A stretch of 64,000 bases of DNA from Oxyruncus cristatus. Its lineage: Eukaryota > Chordata > Aves > Passeriformes > Cotingidae. The DNA lies in the NCBI GenBank assembly GCA_013399855.1, contig VXAY01006172.1, forward strand, positions 3,845 through 67,844, written 5' to 3'. Below are positions 1 through 12,400 of the stretch, one piece after another (position 1 is the first letter of the stretch; every line of letters begins with the position of its first letter). Made by a program: the position numbers and the translations under genes. The notes below the pieces were generated by a model, which did no database searches, was not told the origin of the DNA, and saw nothing but the letters and a program-made list of their open reading frames with translations.

Positions 1-480
1 CGGAGCGGGGCCGGCAGCAGGGCCAGGATAGCCCGAGGTCACGGATGGCGACGGCGGCACCCGCAGGAACCACGGCGGCGGCGGCCTACGCCAGCCTGAA
101 GCTGTGAGTGACCCGCCGGGGCGGGGGGACGCGGCTCTGGCACCTGCCGGACGGGAACGAGGGAGGGGAAGGGAAGGGAGGAGCCGCCGGGGGAGCGGCG
201 GCCGCCCGTCCCTGGCTGCCCGCTGCCCTCTCCGGCCTGCCTGCTGCCCTCCCCGCCCGGGCTCCCTCGCTCCCCGGGTGACCGCGAAGGGCTTGGCCCG
301 AGGCGGCAGCCCCGGGCGGGAGGAGGGCGGAGGGATGCGGGAGGAGGACTTTGGCCGCGGGCACGGCACCGATCCCATGTCGCCGTCCATCCCACAGCGC
401 TGCGGGCGGGCGGGCGGCTCCCGTGTCCGTGTCGCTTCCCTCCCGCGTGTACAGGAGGGCAGTGCCTGCGGGGCTTCCCT
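1..480 (+). promoter_or_regulatory. SACM1L: CpG-rich 5' end of SACM1L
   Basis: The first ~480 bases are strongly GC- and CpG-rich and contain the start codon at 45, exon 1 and its GTGAGT donor at 104. This is the usual CpG-island promoter of a housekeeping gene. Only 44 bases of leader lie inside the window, so the transcription start and most of the promoter are to the left. No TATA box is visible. Confidence 0.7.
45..103 (+). CDS. SACM1L: SACM1L exon 1 (coding part)
   Basis: Encodes residues 1-19 and two bases of Leu20: [19 protein letters not shown]. The donor is GTGAGT. The residues between the initial MATA and AYASLKL are an Ala/Thr-rich stretch about 8-9 residues longer than the human N-terminus as I remember it. 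The frame joins exon 2 exactly (CT|G). Confidence 0.93.
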
Positions 481-3400
481 CGGCGTGAGGAGTCCGGGCT
501 GCCCTGGGAGGTCCTGGGGTCTCCCTCTTCGGAGACATTCCAAATCCACCTGGACGCGTTCCCGCGTCACCTGCTCGAGGTGACCCCTGCCTGAGCAGCG
601 GGGGTGGACCCGGTGATCTCCAGAGGTCCCTTCCAACCCGGATAATTCTGTGATTCCGCATTCTTGCTTGTAGGTGGCAGCCGTAGGGCTCAGGCGCCGT
701 GTAAAGCTGTGTGTGTGGAGCGCTGCTTGCCAGCAGATTTCCTACGCGTGCTCGCCCATCGGTCTCTCGTGGCACAGCTGTTTTGTGGGGGGGGGGTTTG
801 TGATTTGATGGTTTTGATGCCAGTTAATGAGTTTGAACTTTGATGACTTTGAATTTTCCGGGCTTTCCTGTGCAGTGCCTGCTATGACTTTTCCAAATAA
901 ATTCTCATAACCTCCCGGTGTAATTTTTTTATTAAAACAAATACTTTCTTAGCGGGAGGATGTGACCCTTTAAACGTGTGTGTGCCAGATGTTTGTTTGC
1001 CGCCTTTAATACAGCAGCAGAAGTTGCGTAACCAAAAGCAGTACAAAGTTAACACTGCAAGAGGCATCTGCATTATAAACCCTCACACGGGCCAGTTCAA
1101 ATTCCCGAGGAAATTACTCTAAGCACGAGACTCTTCATGACTGTCTGAAGCTGAAAGTGAAGTGTCTTTCTGTGTCCTAAAGGCGTTCCCAGGCTTTTGA
1201 CCTCTAAGTAGTAGCTTGAAGCTCCGTAATTGAGTTCCCCATGCCATTTTCAGGCAGCAGTATCTGAAAGTGATTCTCAAGCCTGATTTACTGTGCTTAA
1301 TGCTCTGTTAAATTTCATTTGATGGTCGTGTTTTGGATTCTGAGCAAATATATCTTTTGGAGGTCTGGATAAATAGTCTGCTATAATGCTGTTACATGTT
1401 TCAAAGTCACTGGGCTTCTTATTTTGATCAAATAGTTGTGTGAGGGTACACAGGCACTGGAGATAACTGAGTATTGCTGAAGTGTAAGATGAGTGATGGC
1501 TGAAAGACTTGTTTATTTGGCAGAAAGCTTTTTTCTTCTTGTCACCTAAACAGTATTTGTCTTTCTTTAAGCTGATCTTGTGATCTTTTTACCTGCAGAG
1601 GAGCAAAGGTGAGTTGTGCGAGTAGCAGTTGTATGGCTTGTAGTACAGTTGTTATTACTGAGAATTTTTTCAAGTAAAAGCACTTCTCTGGATACAGGCT
1701 AGGAAAGAATTCTCTCATTCAAAGTTTAATCTTACTAAAAGAAAGCTTTGATCTTTTTAGAAGGTTGTCTCAAATGTAGTTTAACATGGTTTTTTTCATA
1801 AACAGTCGTGTTCTGAAAAATGAGGTAGTGTGGGTTTTTTTCTTTTTATTACACCAAACTGTGGTATGCCTGCAGACTTTCAACCAAGCATTTGAAGATA
1901 AAAGGCCATAACTTGGGTGATAGTCAAACTTAGCAGGTTGACAAGGTCAAAGGAGAATGTTCTTCTGAGAAATCCAGGCTAGACTTGAGTTTGGGGATTT
2001 AATGGAGGTAGCAGTGTTTGGCTTAGTTTTTTAATCTGACCACTCATTCTCACTATGCAAAGGTACAGCTGTACCTCTTCTGGATAGTCTGGTGACCCTG
2101 TATGGATCTTCACTGACTGTAGTGCTCCCCAGGGTCCCATCCCATACATCCAGCTCTGGGTTCTAGCTCTGAATGCAAACCTCTTGTGATTTTCACGTTA
2201 TCAAAAGTCAAGGTTCAAGCCCTTTGTTCTTTGAACGGTGTCATCAGGCAAGTTCAGGTGATACCAGTAAAAATGCTGATGCCTCAAATCTGTATTGCTG
2301 TTGGAACCAATTGAGTTACGCCAACAGTTATTGGGAGAAGACTGTAAATGTGAAAACTGCTATCCATAGTTGGCATCTGTGGCACTGCTATACCTACTGA
2401 ACTTCCTCTTGTAGCCTTGGGAATAAATTGTAAAATTCAAACAGCTATTGCATGTATTTTATCCACTACTAGTGGATGGTAGTGCAGCTACCAGTCCAGT
2501 TAATATATAAAAACTGATTGTTAAAGCTGTTTGCAGAATAGAGAAAATCCTGGCTGTCATTTTGGCTCTGTTAAAATCACTTTTTTTTTTTTTTTTTATG
2601 CTTGGATGAAGACTTTTCTTGCTACTACTTACCTTAGTATCCTGTGAGTCCATGACACTAGCTGTGCTTGAAATTTAGCTCCTCCTGCCCGCAGTTATGC
2701 TGCCTTATGTGCTTTGAGAAAGTACTTGTCAGTCTTCAGTAGCTACTGCTCTTGAACACAGTGCTTTCTTCTGTATTTGGGGAGAGGTCTTAAAGTGCAT
2801 CTTGTCTTTGGTTTCTTTTTTTTGCTAGTTTTCTAAACTGAGTTTTCAGAGCTTGGATAATACTTCTAGAAGGAAGAACTACACATCCCTTTTTTTCTGC
2901 TTAATCTAAGAGGCTGTCAGGGTGAAGGTCAGGGATGTTGGTCGAGCAGGAAGTCAACCTAAGCTGTAAATTATTTTCATTTTAAGTGAAACTTCACTGG
3001 AAATAATTGTTATGTAGCTGTGCCTTTAATACATGTCTTTCTTTTTTTTTTAATGTTTTTTTTCCACTAGTGTTTTCTAAATCCTGGGTTTCTTTTCCCT
3101 GCTCTATGGGAGATGTTCCAGTTCTTTGAGCTGTTTTCTGCTTGAGGAGAGTAATATTTATGGGAGACATATAATTAGCACACCTGCTCACCTAGAAAAT
3201 CTGGAATCTCTGGAGTGCTGCAACCACCAGCATGTTAGCACTGTTACTTAACATACTGCTGGAACTCTATGCATAAACTACCACCTTTTCTGTCTCACTG
3301 CAGGCAAGTTTGCTGTACTCAAGATACCAACGGCATCCCTGCACAGTACAGAGTGTGCTTTTTGTCTTGCTTTATTATGGTATTTAGGGGCTGACATCAA

Positions 3401-6400
3401 AGAGTTTCCTGCATTAGAGCATTGTTAAGTATTTATGGTGAAATAATCAATCGCTAAAGTAAGGCTTTGGCTGTTGAGACCTAGAAGGCTTAAGTGATAT
3501 TGAGTGAAGTACTATCTTTAGTGGCCATTAGAGCATGATGGGTCCTCTTTCATGCTGTATCTGAACACAGGAATATTCCTATCTGCGAGATCAGCCTAAT
3601 TAAAATGTGGGGTGGAACTGTGCACCGTCTTTTTGATATACAATGTTGCTTTATAGTATAACTAATGAAGTGAAACTTCACAACAAATATACAAACAAAA
3701 AAAATATTGTCTCACCTAACTGTAAACGAGTCTGACTTTACACTTGGTGTAAGCAAGCAGTGGTTTGGGGTTTTTTTTGTTTTATGTTTCTGTTATGTTG
3801 GGAGTCAATTTTTTTCCCTTAACTTCGAATTGTGGGAATGAGATTTGCTGAGTTGCTTTCTCTATTAGCAGCAATCCACACAGTTTCAGTTGGGGAAGAT
3901 TATCAAAAATAAATCCAAATCACCATCAGTAATATTTGAAACATGAATTTGGTGGATGCACTTCTTCAGTACCTCTCCTTTTCTTGAGTATCGTGAGTTA
4001 TACTATCAGTGTAAAATATTTGCATTTATCCCTCCCTTTACTCTTTAGCAACAGTGAGAAGTAGTTCATTATAACAGTGATCAGTTTTCCTTTATTTAAA
4101 AAAAAAAAAAAAAGGAAATTAACTAAAATTTTGTGAAGACTTTATATGCTGTTAAGGTGTAAGGGAAGCAAGATACTGCTGATTAAGAGTTCTTGATGTT
4201 ATGTGTGATTCTAGACAGCAGTGACAATGTAGCCAAGGAGGAAAGCAAGCTCCAGTGTCAAATATGAAGGTTGTACAAAAGCAGAAGGTGGCCTGGGGTG
4301 TGAAAACCAGTTCCAAAAGTAACTGTGGAAAATTCAGCTTTCCTTATTTTTGACATAATACTAGCATTTGGATTTTGATCTGCTCCTTATTTCATTAAAG
4401 GAATGGAATGAATCTGTCTGCAGATTCCTAATCATTGTGAGTGATCCTCTCTTCAGCATTTAATATCTCCTTCTCAGATAACTAAAATCAGTATGTGTGA
4501 TGTCTTTCTAAGCTTGTGACAGACATACAGACTTGGTAGTGAGTAGGGTTTGTGGATGAACCTATTCCTGCATAAGATGTTCATCAGCTTCCGTTCTGAA
4601 AGAGAAGTGAGAGGCAGTCATTTTGACTGTAGCAATTTTATGATAGAAAAGGTCATCTAAATGAGAATGAGACTACTAGCTTAGTTCTGGTCATTGGTAA
4701 GGTTGTAAATCAGCATTTGGGCTGAAGACACTTCAAGTCTCAGCCACTTCCTAAACTGTGTTCATTTTAGGAAACTCTGAACTTCTTACACAAATGAAGC
4801 AAGCACTAAGTAAATCATCTTTCTCTTGAAAACTTTGAAGAGCACCAGTTCTCTCACTTCTTCTGAAGCAAGAATTTAACATTTTGCAGGGTGTTAGGCT
4901 TTCCAGTTTGTCTTGTGCAGTTGTATTTAAGGCAGTTTTTAAAGGTGATGCCAACAGAGAAGTATTTGTTCAAGTTCTGTCAACTCTGTAGACTGGCAAC
5001 TTGATTTCCTCTTGCCCCTGCCTTCTCCCCCATCCAAGACATCTAAAACAAAATCACCTGGAGCTCTAAGACAGTCAACAACAGTTCTGTTCCAGTGTGC
5101 TGCAAGCTGCTGAAGCCCTTTTGGTCCACTGAGCTGAAAACAGGGTTGACTTGTCTTTTATTCTCCATGACACTTCTGTCAACAAATCTGGTCTTGAAGA
5201 GGACCGCAGGAAGGAGGACTTTGAATGTGAATGTGCATTTCTGGCTTTGCTTAAACTACAGGCATTGTGTAAGAGGAGATAAAGGTGATTAAAAAAAATT
5301 GTTTAAAGGTCAGTGGTGGTAGTAGATGATAATGTGGTGTAAGATTTGAGAGAGTGAAATGCTAGGGGCTGGTCTAGCAAGGCAGGGCATATGACATGTA
5401 TTGAGAGACCAGGCATAATTTGCACTGGCAGCCTTAATTCTCTTGTTTTTCTTTTCAGCATGTGAATGACGAGAGTAAAAGACTTAATGTTCTTCAGGAA
5501 GAAATTACTATTTTTGATTGTGGTAGGGAAAACATTTGTTTATATGACAAATATCTGGCACCTGTAAGCTTCTTCTCAGTTGCTTGAAAACAGGCTTTAA
5601 CTAATACGCATGTGGATCTCAGTGGTGAGACTACGGTGGTGTCATGGCCATGTTGCACTTTCCAGTGTAAAGAGCAGCTTTTAAAAATACTGATCGTGGA
5701 TGGAAATGCTCGTTGTGCTCTGTATAGTCAGTGTAAATATCTTGGCCATATTGTGCTCTTTATACAGATTGTTCGAAAACTGAAACTATTGTTCTGACTA
5801 TTTTCTTTGGACACTATTCACAACCTGATGTTAAAATACGTTTTCTCAACAGATGAGTAAGAGCACGTAAGCATCTGTGTTAAAGGCTTAACAGATCCAG
5901 TGTTAAACATTTCAGTGTCTCTTCCCCGTTTCCTGTGTTGATCTTGTGTGTCACCTGACCTCCCAGAAAAAGCTGTGTTCAACTAAACCAGCGGAAGCTA
6001 AGTAGCTGCAGCTTTCTCTTGTGGAAAAAATGCCTACTGCTGCCTCCTGCCAACTAGCAGTAGGTTTCTGACTGCTCCTTAAGTAGTTTATCCTGTGTTC
6101 TTTTTAAACTGTAAAAAATTGAGGGTTTGTAGCTTTTTTGTTTAAGATTGTCTTGCCCCTTTGCTATCTCTGTAAGGTTGTTTGCTTTTCGCTGTAAAAA
6201 CAGCTCCCATTATTGGTGTGAAATTCCCTTAAAGAGCCAGGGGTGCACATGTGCACTTTGATCAAAAGCAGGAACAGTGAAAGCGAAGTAGGTGTTTTAA
6301 AGCTTCAGCGTTCAGTGAACTGCATGTTTGTGTAATTCTTACTCTGATGTTTTTAGTTTCAAAGATAAAGTATTTAATGTGTGCATTTAATATGGGTACA

Positions 6401-9400
6401 TGAAAGATTTAAGAAGGCTGATTTATGAAGGGAATACTGTTCATGTGTCTCCCATTTTAGGACCCATAGACTAAATTTCCTGTAACGAAGTTAAATGATC
6501 TGATGAACAGTTAACTATTAATTGCTTTACAGCTGGTTGTGTTATGTTGTTGTAGATAGACTTTGAAGTTGGCCCTGCTTTGAGTGGGTGGCAAGTGTGG
6601 TGTTGGACAGAGGTGGTGTTAAAAGAGGTCTGGAAAACATCTTTCAAAGGGCTCTGTGGTGGGTTGGCCCTGGGTGGATGCCAGGTGCCCACTGGAGCAG
6701 TTTTATTACACACGCTCCTCACCTGGGCAGGGCAGACAAAATACAGTGAAAGACTTGTGGGTCAAGATAAGGGCCAGGAGAGATCAGCTGGCAATTAGCA
6801 TCATGGACAAAACAGACTCAACTTGGGGAAATTAGGTTAATTTATTACCAATCAAATCGGGGTAGGACAATGAGAAATAATGCCAAATATTAAAAATGCC
6901 TTCCCGTACTTCCTCTTCCTTCTTCTTCCCCATCTCAGCTTCACTCCTGATTCCCTTTACCTCCTTCCTTTTCCCCAGCAGCAGAGGGGGACAGGGAGTG
7001 GGGTTTGTGGTCAGTTTATCACAACATTTCTGCTACTACTTCCTACTAAGGGGGTGAAGTCCTTCCCCTGCTCCAGCATGGGATCCCTCCCGTGGGAGAC
7101 AGTTCTCCACAAACTTCTCCAGTGAGACTCCTTCCCACAGGCTGCAATTATTCATGAACTGCTCCAGCATGGGCCATGTCCATGGGGTTCAATCCTTCAG
7201 GAACAGGCTGTTTCAGCATGGGTCCCCTGCAGGATCACAAGCCTTGCCAGGAGCCCACTTCAGTGCAGACTTTCCCCAGCCTCTTTCGGGCACGTCCCCG
7301 TGCTCTGGTGTGGGGCCCTCCACTGATGGGCTCGACCTTGGCCAGCAGCAGGTCTGTCCTGGAGCCAGCAGCCATTGGCTTTGTGGGACACAGAGCTTCT
7401 CACAGCAGCCCCCCCTCCGTAGACCTCCTGATACCAAAACCTTGCCCTGCAAACTCAATACAGACTCTTCTGATCTATATTAGGATTCTAATTCAGCTTT
7501 CTGAAGGATTAAAAAACCCCTAAAGATGTGAAGAAGTACAAGATCTATTTAGGGAGAATGAGCCTAAAAATATCTATCCTCTTACCAGAACAAGAATTTA
7601 AAAACTCTGACCCCATGTCTTGTCAAGCCTTAAACTAAGAAAAGTCACTTTAAGAGTCAAGAACACTAATTCAGGAGTATTTGGGGTATTTTGTTTGTTT
7701 GCTGAGCCTTTCCTATGTACAGCTACAAGCCATTTCTGCAAAACTCTCCTGTCAATGCACAGTGTAACGTGTCTGGCTTTTTGCAAATATCTCAACAGGT
7801 ATTTTTTTTAAGGAGTACTTCTGAAAAATATGTTTAATTTTGTGGCTACCATTTTACTGCATTTGGGTTTTGTTTGGGGGAGGAAGAGAAAGATAGCAAC
7901 AAAGCTTGAACAGGATTCAGTCAGTGTGTGATTTGTGCGGTGGGGAGGATACATGTTACACCGTGTGTGCCAAATAGACCTGGCTGACAAATCTGACAAA
8001 TGCTACTGTTGAGACACCAGCTTCAATAAATTAGTGTGCCACTTTAACTTTTAGTGTTTTTTCTGTGTCCAGTGGATTCTTAAAAGGCTACTCTGAAACA
8101 GGTGTGTTTATCACTTCGGACATTATGTTGATTAGACTTGCATTAGGGATGTGGTACTTCAGTTTTTTATATGTTTGGATGTTTTTCATTTAAAAACTTT
8201 AGATTTTGAGTTTTGGTTCTGGTTTATCAGACATACTTCAAACCTACAGGAATTAGAGTGGACTCACTTTCTTGTCTTTACCTTCTGGTAACAGAGAAGA
8301 ATTAAGATTATTAAACAAGCCATGAATTTTGCAATAACTGATTAGCTGAACTTGCCTTTTTTTTTTTTTTGGCATTGTCAACATCAGTGGCTTTTGGGAA
8401 GTAATCCAGTGAGACTTTTATTTTGCAGCTGAAATAAGGTATAAAATTGATTGCTCTTCAGGTGATGAATAAACAAACCAAAGTAAGTTCTACTAAACTA
8501 ATTCCTTTTTCCTCTCCATTCTCTTAAAGGCATATAACGCCAGAGAAGTTCTACGTGGAAGCCTGTGATGATGGAGCAGATGATGTGCTTGCTATTGATA
8601 GAGTCTCCACGGAAGTCACCCTAACGGGTACTCTCTTCACCAGTATTTCTCAATATATTCTTCTCTGTCCTTTTTGTCTGTTTTGCTCTTGGCACTCCAA
8701 GAAGACCTTCAGAACCTTACTGAGATAGTACTGACGGAATTGGTTTTAGTTACTGTTTTAAAATTGTGGTTTGTATTCTGTCCTGCAAAGAGCCTTTCAG
8801 CTGTGGGATTGATGCTGTGGGTAACCAGGGTGATGGTGCTTGCCTGTTTTTTGGTTAAACTGCCCATCACAACAGTGGCAACTGACTCATCCAAGGTAGT
8901 TGGGATTGGTGCTACAAGTTCAAGGTCGAACAGTGTTGACCACTGGAGTTCTGCAACTTTTCCAAATTGTCCCAGGGCTCTCTTTTACATAATACTGAAA
9001 CCTGATTTTTCATAAAGCCTCTAGAAACAGCAACAGTAAAAAACCTTTGCTGTAAACTTCATTCTGTGTTGCAGATTGGGATTCAAATGTCAGTGTGAGT
9101 AGTCTTCAACATGCTGATCTCTTTAATGTTTTAGTTTAACTGTTTTAAGAATGTGAAACCAGTGCATAAAACCAAAGAACTTCGATTAAATAACAATGAA
9201 ACAAAGGCAATGGGAGACTTCCCTTTTGATAATTCAAGAGTTTATACTCACAATAAACAGACAGAAATGCTACAGTAGTATTAATATAAAAGCAGTTATT
9301 CTCTGTCTTTTGTTAGGCTTCTTGTATACTTCATGTAAGAGCATTGTGCCTGCCCATCCCACTGATATTTTTGATGTTGTAGTATAATATTTCAATTTCT

Positions 9401-12400
9401 TCTTCAAAGTTGTCACTTCTAAACTATAAAGATAGCTATCCCAAGCTTTTTTTTGGTCTACATGTCTCTCATTACTGGTCTTTTATCAGATGAACCTGCG
9501 TTCAGTGTTTAAAGCAGGGTGATTCAAGCATTTATCTTTCTCAGTTTTCTGGGAAAATGCCTCACTCTGTTGTGGGTGTTTTTGTTTTTTGGGTTTTTTT
9601 TAAATTTCTTTAGTATCTTTTCTGCTGCTTTATAAAAGTAGGTAGATGAAAGTTAAACATGCTAAGACTCTTAATTGATATTTAGATACCTTTTGGATCT
9701 CTTGATATGTTGTTGGGAATACTGTGTTCCTTGCCATATCTATGCTGTTGTTTATAGTTTTGCAGAGATTTATTTAAATTTTTAATTTATTCCATTGATT
9801 GACCAGTCTGATTAAACATAAGAAGTTGTGTTGGAATGCTTCCACATCCTTCCCCTCAACTCCCCATCAGGTTTTGCTTCTTGTACTTAAGACTCTAGCA
9901 ACACTAGAGATTTGACCAAGAAGCTTTGGAGTTTAATAGTTTTCCAATGTAGCCATGAAGGAAGCATTCTGAAGTTCTGATGTTGTTTTCTTCTGCTTTT
10001 CAGTTAAGAAAGATGTTCCCCCTTCAGCTGTTACACGGCCTGTATTTGGTATTTTGGGAACAATCCGATTGGTGGCAGGTAAGGAGAACAGAACTGTGCC
10101 CTTTATAAAAATACTTTGGCAAAATACATTACTAAGGAAGTTTTAAAGGCAAAAATAGTATCTGCAGGTACCTGAGAATGCACTTTAGTCAGTATGATAG
10201 GCTTTCCTTGTGGCTGTTGGAGGATGGAGGTATCCAAATATAGGTTATCATAAATGTTCATATACCTCTTTAGCCAGTAGGTGCTTTAAAGGCAGGGTTA
10301 ACTGACAGTTGTTTGAGTTTTAAGGAATGCCTTTCAAATGAGTGCAGAGAACCTCATCTACTTACTCTTCATAACTGTTTTAATCTTAGCTGCAGGATTT
10401 GATGCAACAGTCAAGTTGTGAAGTTTGATTTGAAATCAATGATCTTGATCCACAAGTAGCTGAGAGTGACAGAGTGATAGACTAGTAGATACAGCTGTTC
10501 AAGTCATGATTGTGTTCCAACTACCCTAAAAATACACAGAAAATCCAACAAGAAAAGGAAAAAGGCAGACTGGATCATTTCAAATTCTAGGGAGTTGTAG
10601 GATAAGATAAGAATAAGCTGTCCAGTTTTTCCAAGTGTCTCAGTGGTGCAGTCTGAAAAATGATGTAATAGGGAGCATGCATGCTGTATAAAATCTTCAT
10701 ATGAAGAAATAATTTAAGATCACTCACTGCAGTATTCTCAACCGAGGCAAAATATCATTGTGTTGAATGCAGTGACTTCTGACAGGATCTTAAAACTTGT
10801 GAACTTTCCATGCCCATATTCTAAAGAATTGTGGATCTTGCAGGGTAAGAGCAATGTAATGGATACCTGTGTTTTAGGTACTTGACAAGCCCTGACTGTT
10901 TTAAAGGGGAATTTTCACCACTTACAGGCTTAGTAATGACTTCTGTTCATCTGAGTGAATATTAAAGAAAATACAAAATATGCAAGTCTCTTAAAAGCTG
11001 GGCTTTCTTCATTCTACCCTCTAGAGCTTTGCACTGAGTGTTAGTGTGCAGCTGTCAAGCTAAAAATGGTATCAGTTAAAGTAAATGTTTAGTTAAGTGC
11101 TATTAGGCAGTTCACTGCTGTCTGTTAACTGTAAAACTGGTCCCTTATCTAGTAATGCAGTATCTTTAACACATATAAATATTCTTTGCCTTTTAAAATA
11201 TTAAGAGTAACCTTTTACTTCAAAAACAAGATGACACTGAAATAAGATAGGCTTAGAAATAAGGCTGTGTTGTGTTTACCAACAAGTGCAGGTTAATTGC
11301 TTTGAGTGAACTGTCCACGATTAGGGGGCTTTTTTGCTTTGTTACTCACACAACCAGGAAAACAACAAACTTCCTGTCTTAAATTATTCAAAGAAACCCA
11401 GTTCTTTGTTCTGTTTTGAACCTGCTAGGATGAATATTTTTTCATGATAAGTTGAATGGTCTTTTTGGCTTTTGAAGCATGCTTCTTTTCATATATTTTG
11501 GACTTGCTCTGTGCTTTGCAAACCACATTCAAGAGCATTGGCCTCTTTCTGCATTTGCAAGCCTGAAAACTTTCAGGCTGTCTCTGATCAGAAGTAAGAG
11601 TAGATGACACTTTTTTTATCTTGTCCATTTTTTTTTTTTAATTCCTTAAACTTAATGAGTTGCTCTGTGAGCATAGAGAAGTGAGTAGCTTAGCAAGTGG
11701 ATTTTTATATTTTCTGCTCCAGCCCCTTACTCTTAAGAACATAAAGTCCTAAGTGTAACTTGAAGAAGCCTCACTCTTTCCTATTGGTTTCAGTTTTCTG
11801 TTATGTTTATAGACTGCTTTTCTTAATACATGTATCTGTTTGTTTTTTTTTTTTAATTTGTTCTCTCTAATTTACAGGCACATATCTTATTGTAATAACA
11901 AAAAAGAAAAAAGTAGGTGAGATTTTCGGTCATGCAATCTGGAAAGCAACAGACTTTGACATTCTGTCCTACAAAAAGACCATGCTGCACTTAACTGATA
12001 TTCAGGTAGGTCTGCTGATTACAGGAGTGTGGAGGAACGTTAATGTCCATTACCATAGCACCTAATGTGATGAAACTACAAAATTTTTTTTTGAGAACCT
12101 CTTTGAATTATCCCTTTTTTCTGATTTGTTCAGGCTACTAGAATGGATGTAGTATTTGTGTGTAGGTGTATCTAAAATTAAGGCATTCAAGATGATAAAC
12201 TCAATTGTGTAACTCGGAATATCATCTGCAGTTCACAGATGTGCGTTTTTGCTCCTTTTAAGATGGTACACCCTTCTTAAGCTTCTGTTAAGTCTTTCTT
12301 GCAGCTTTACTATTCTGATAGCCCCTACCATAAGCTGCATTGCTGTCATCTTACCTGTCTTGCTTAATTTATGGAATTGTTCAATTACATCATTACCCAG

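Larger units (their letters stand above)
104..8529 (+). other. SACM1L: SACM1L intron 1 (8.4 kb)
   Basis: The longest SACM1L intron. It holds the rest of the CpG-rich region, a CR1 3' end (505-655) and a solo LTR (6655-7462). The remainder is AT-rich with homopolymer A and T runs (for example 2581-2598, 4099-4114). I see no other gene or conserved RNA here. Confidence 0.8.

Noticed and set aside
7154..7523. Two overlapping ~110-codon + strand frames
   Set aside because: They lie inside the solo LTR and reflect its GC-rich sub-repeats, not a gene.
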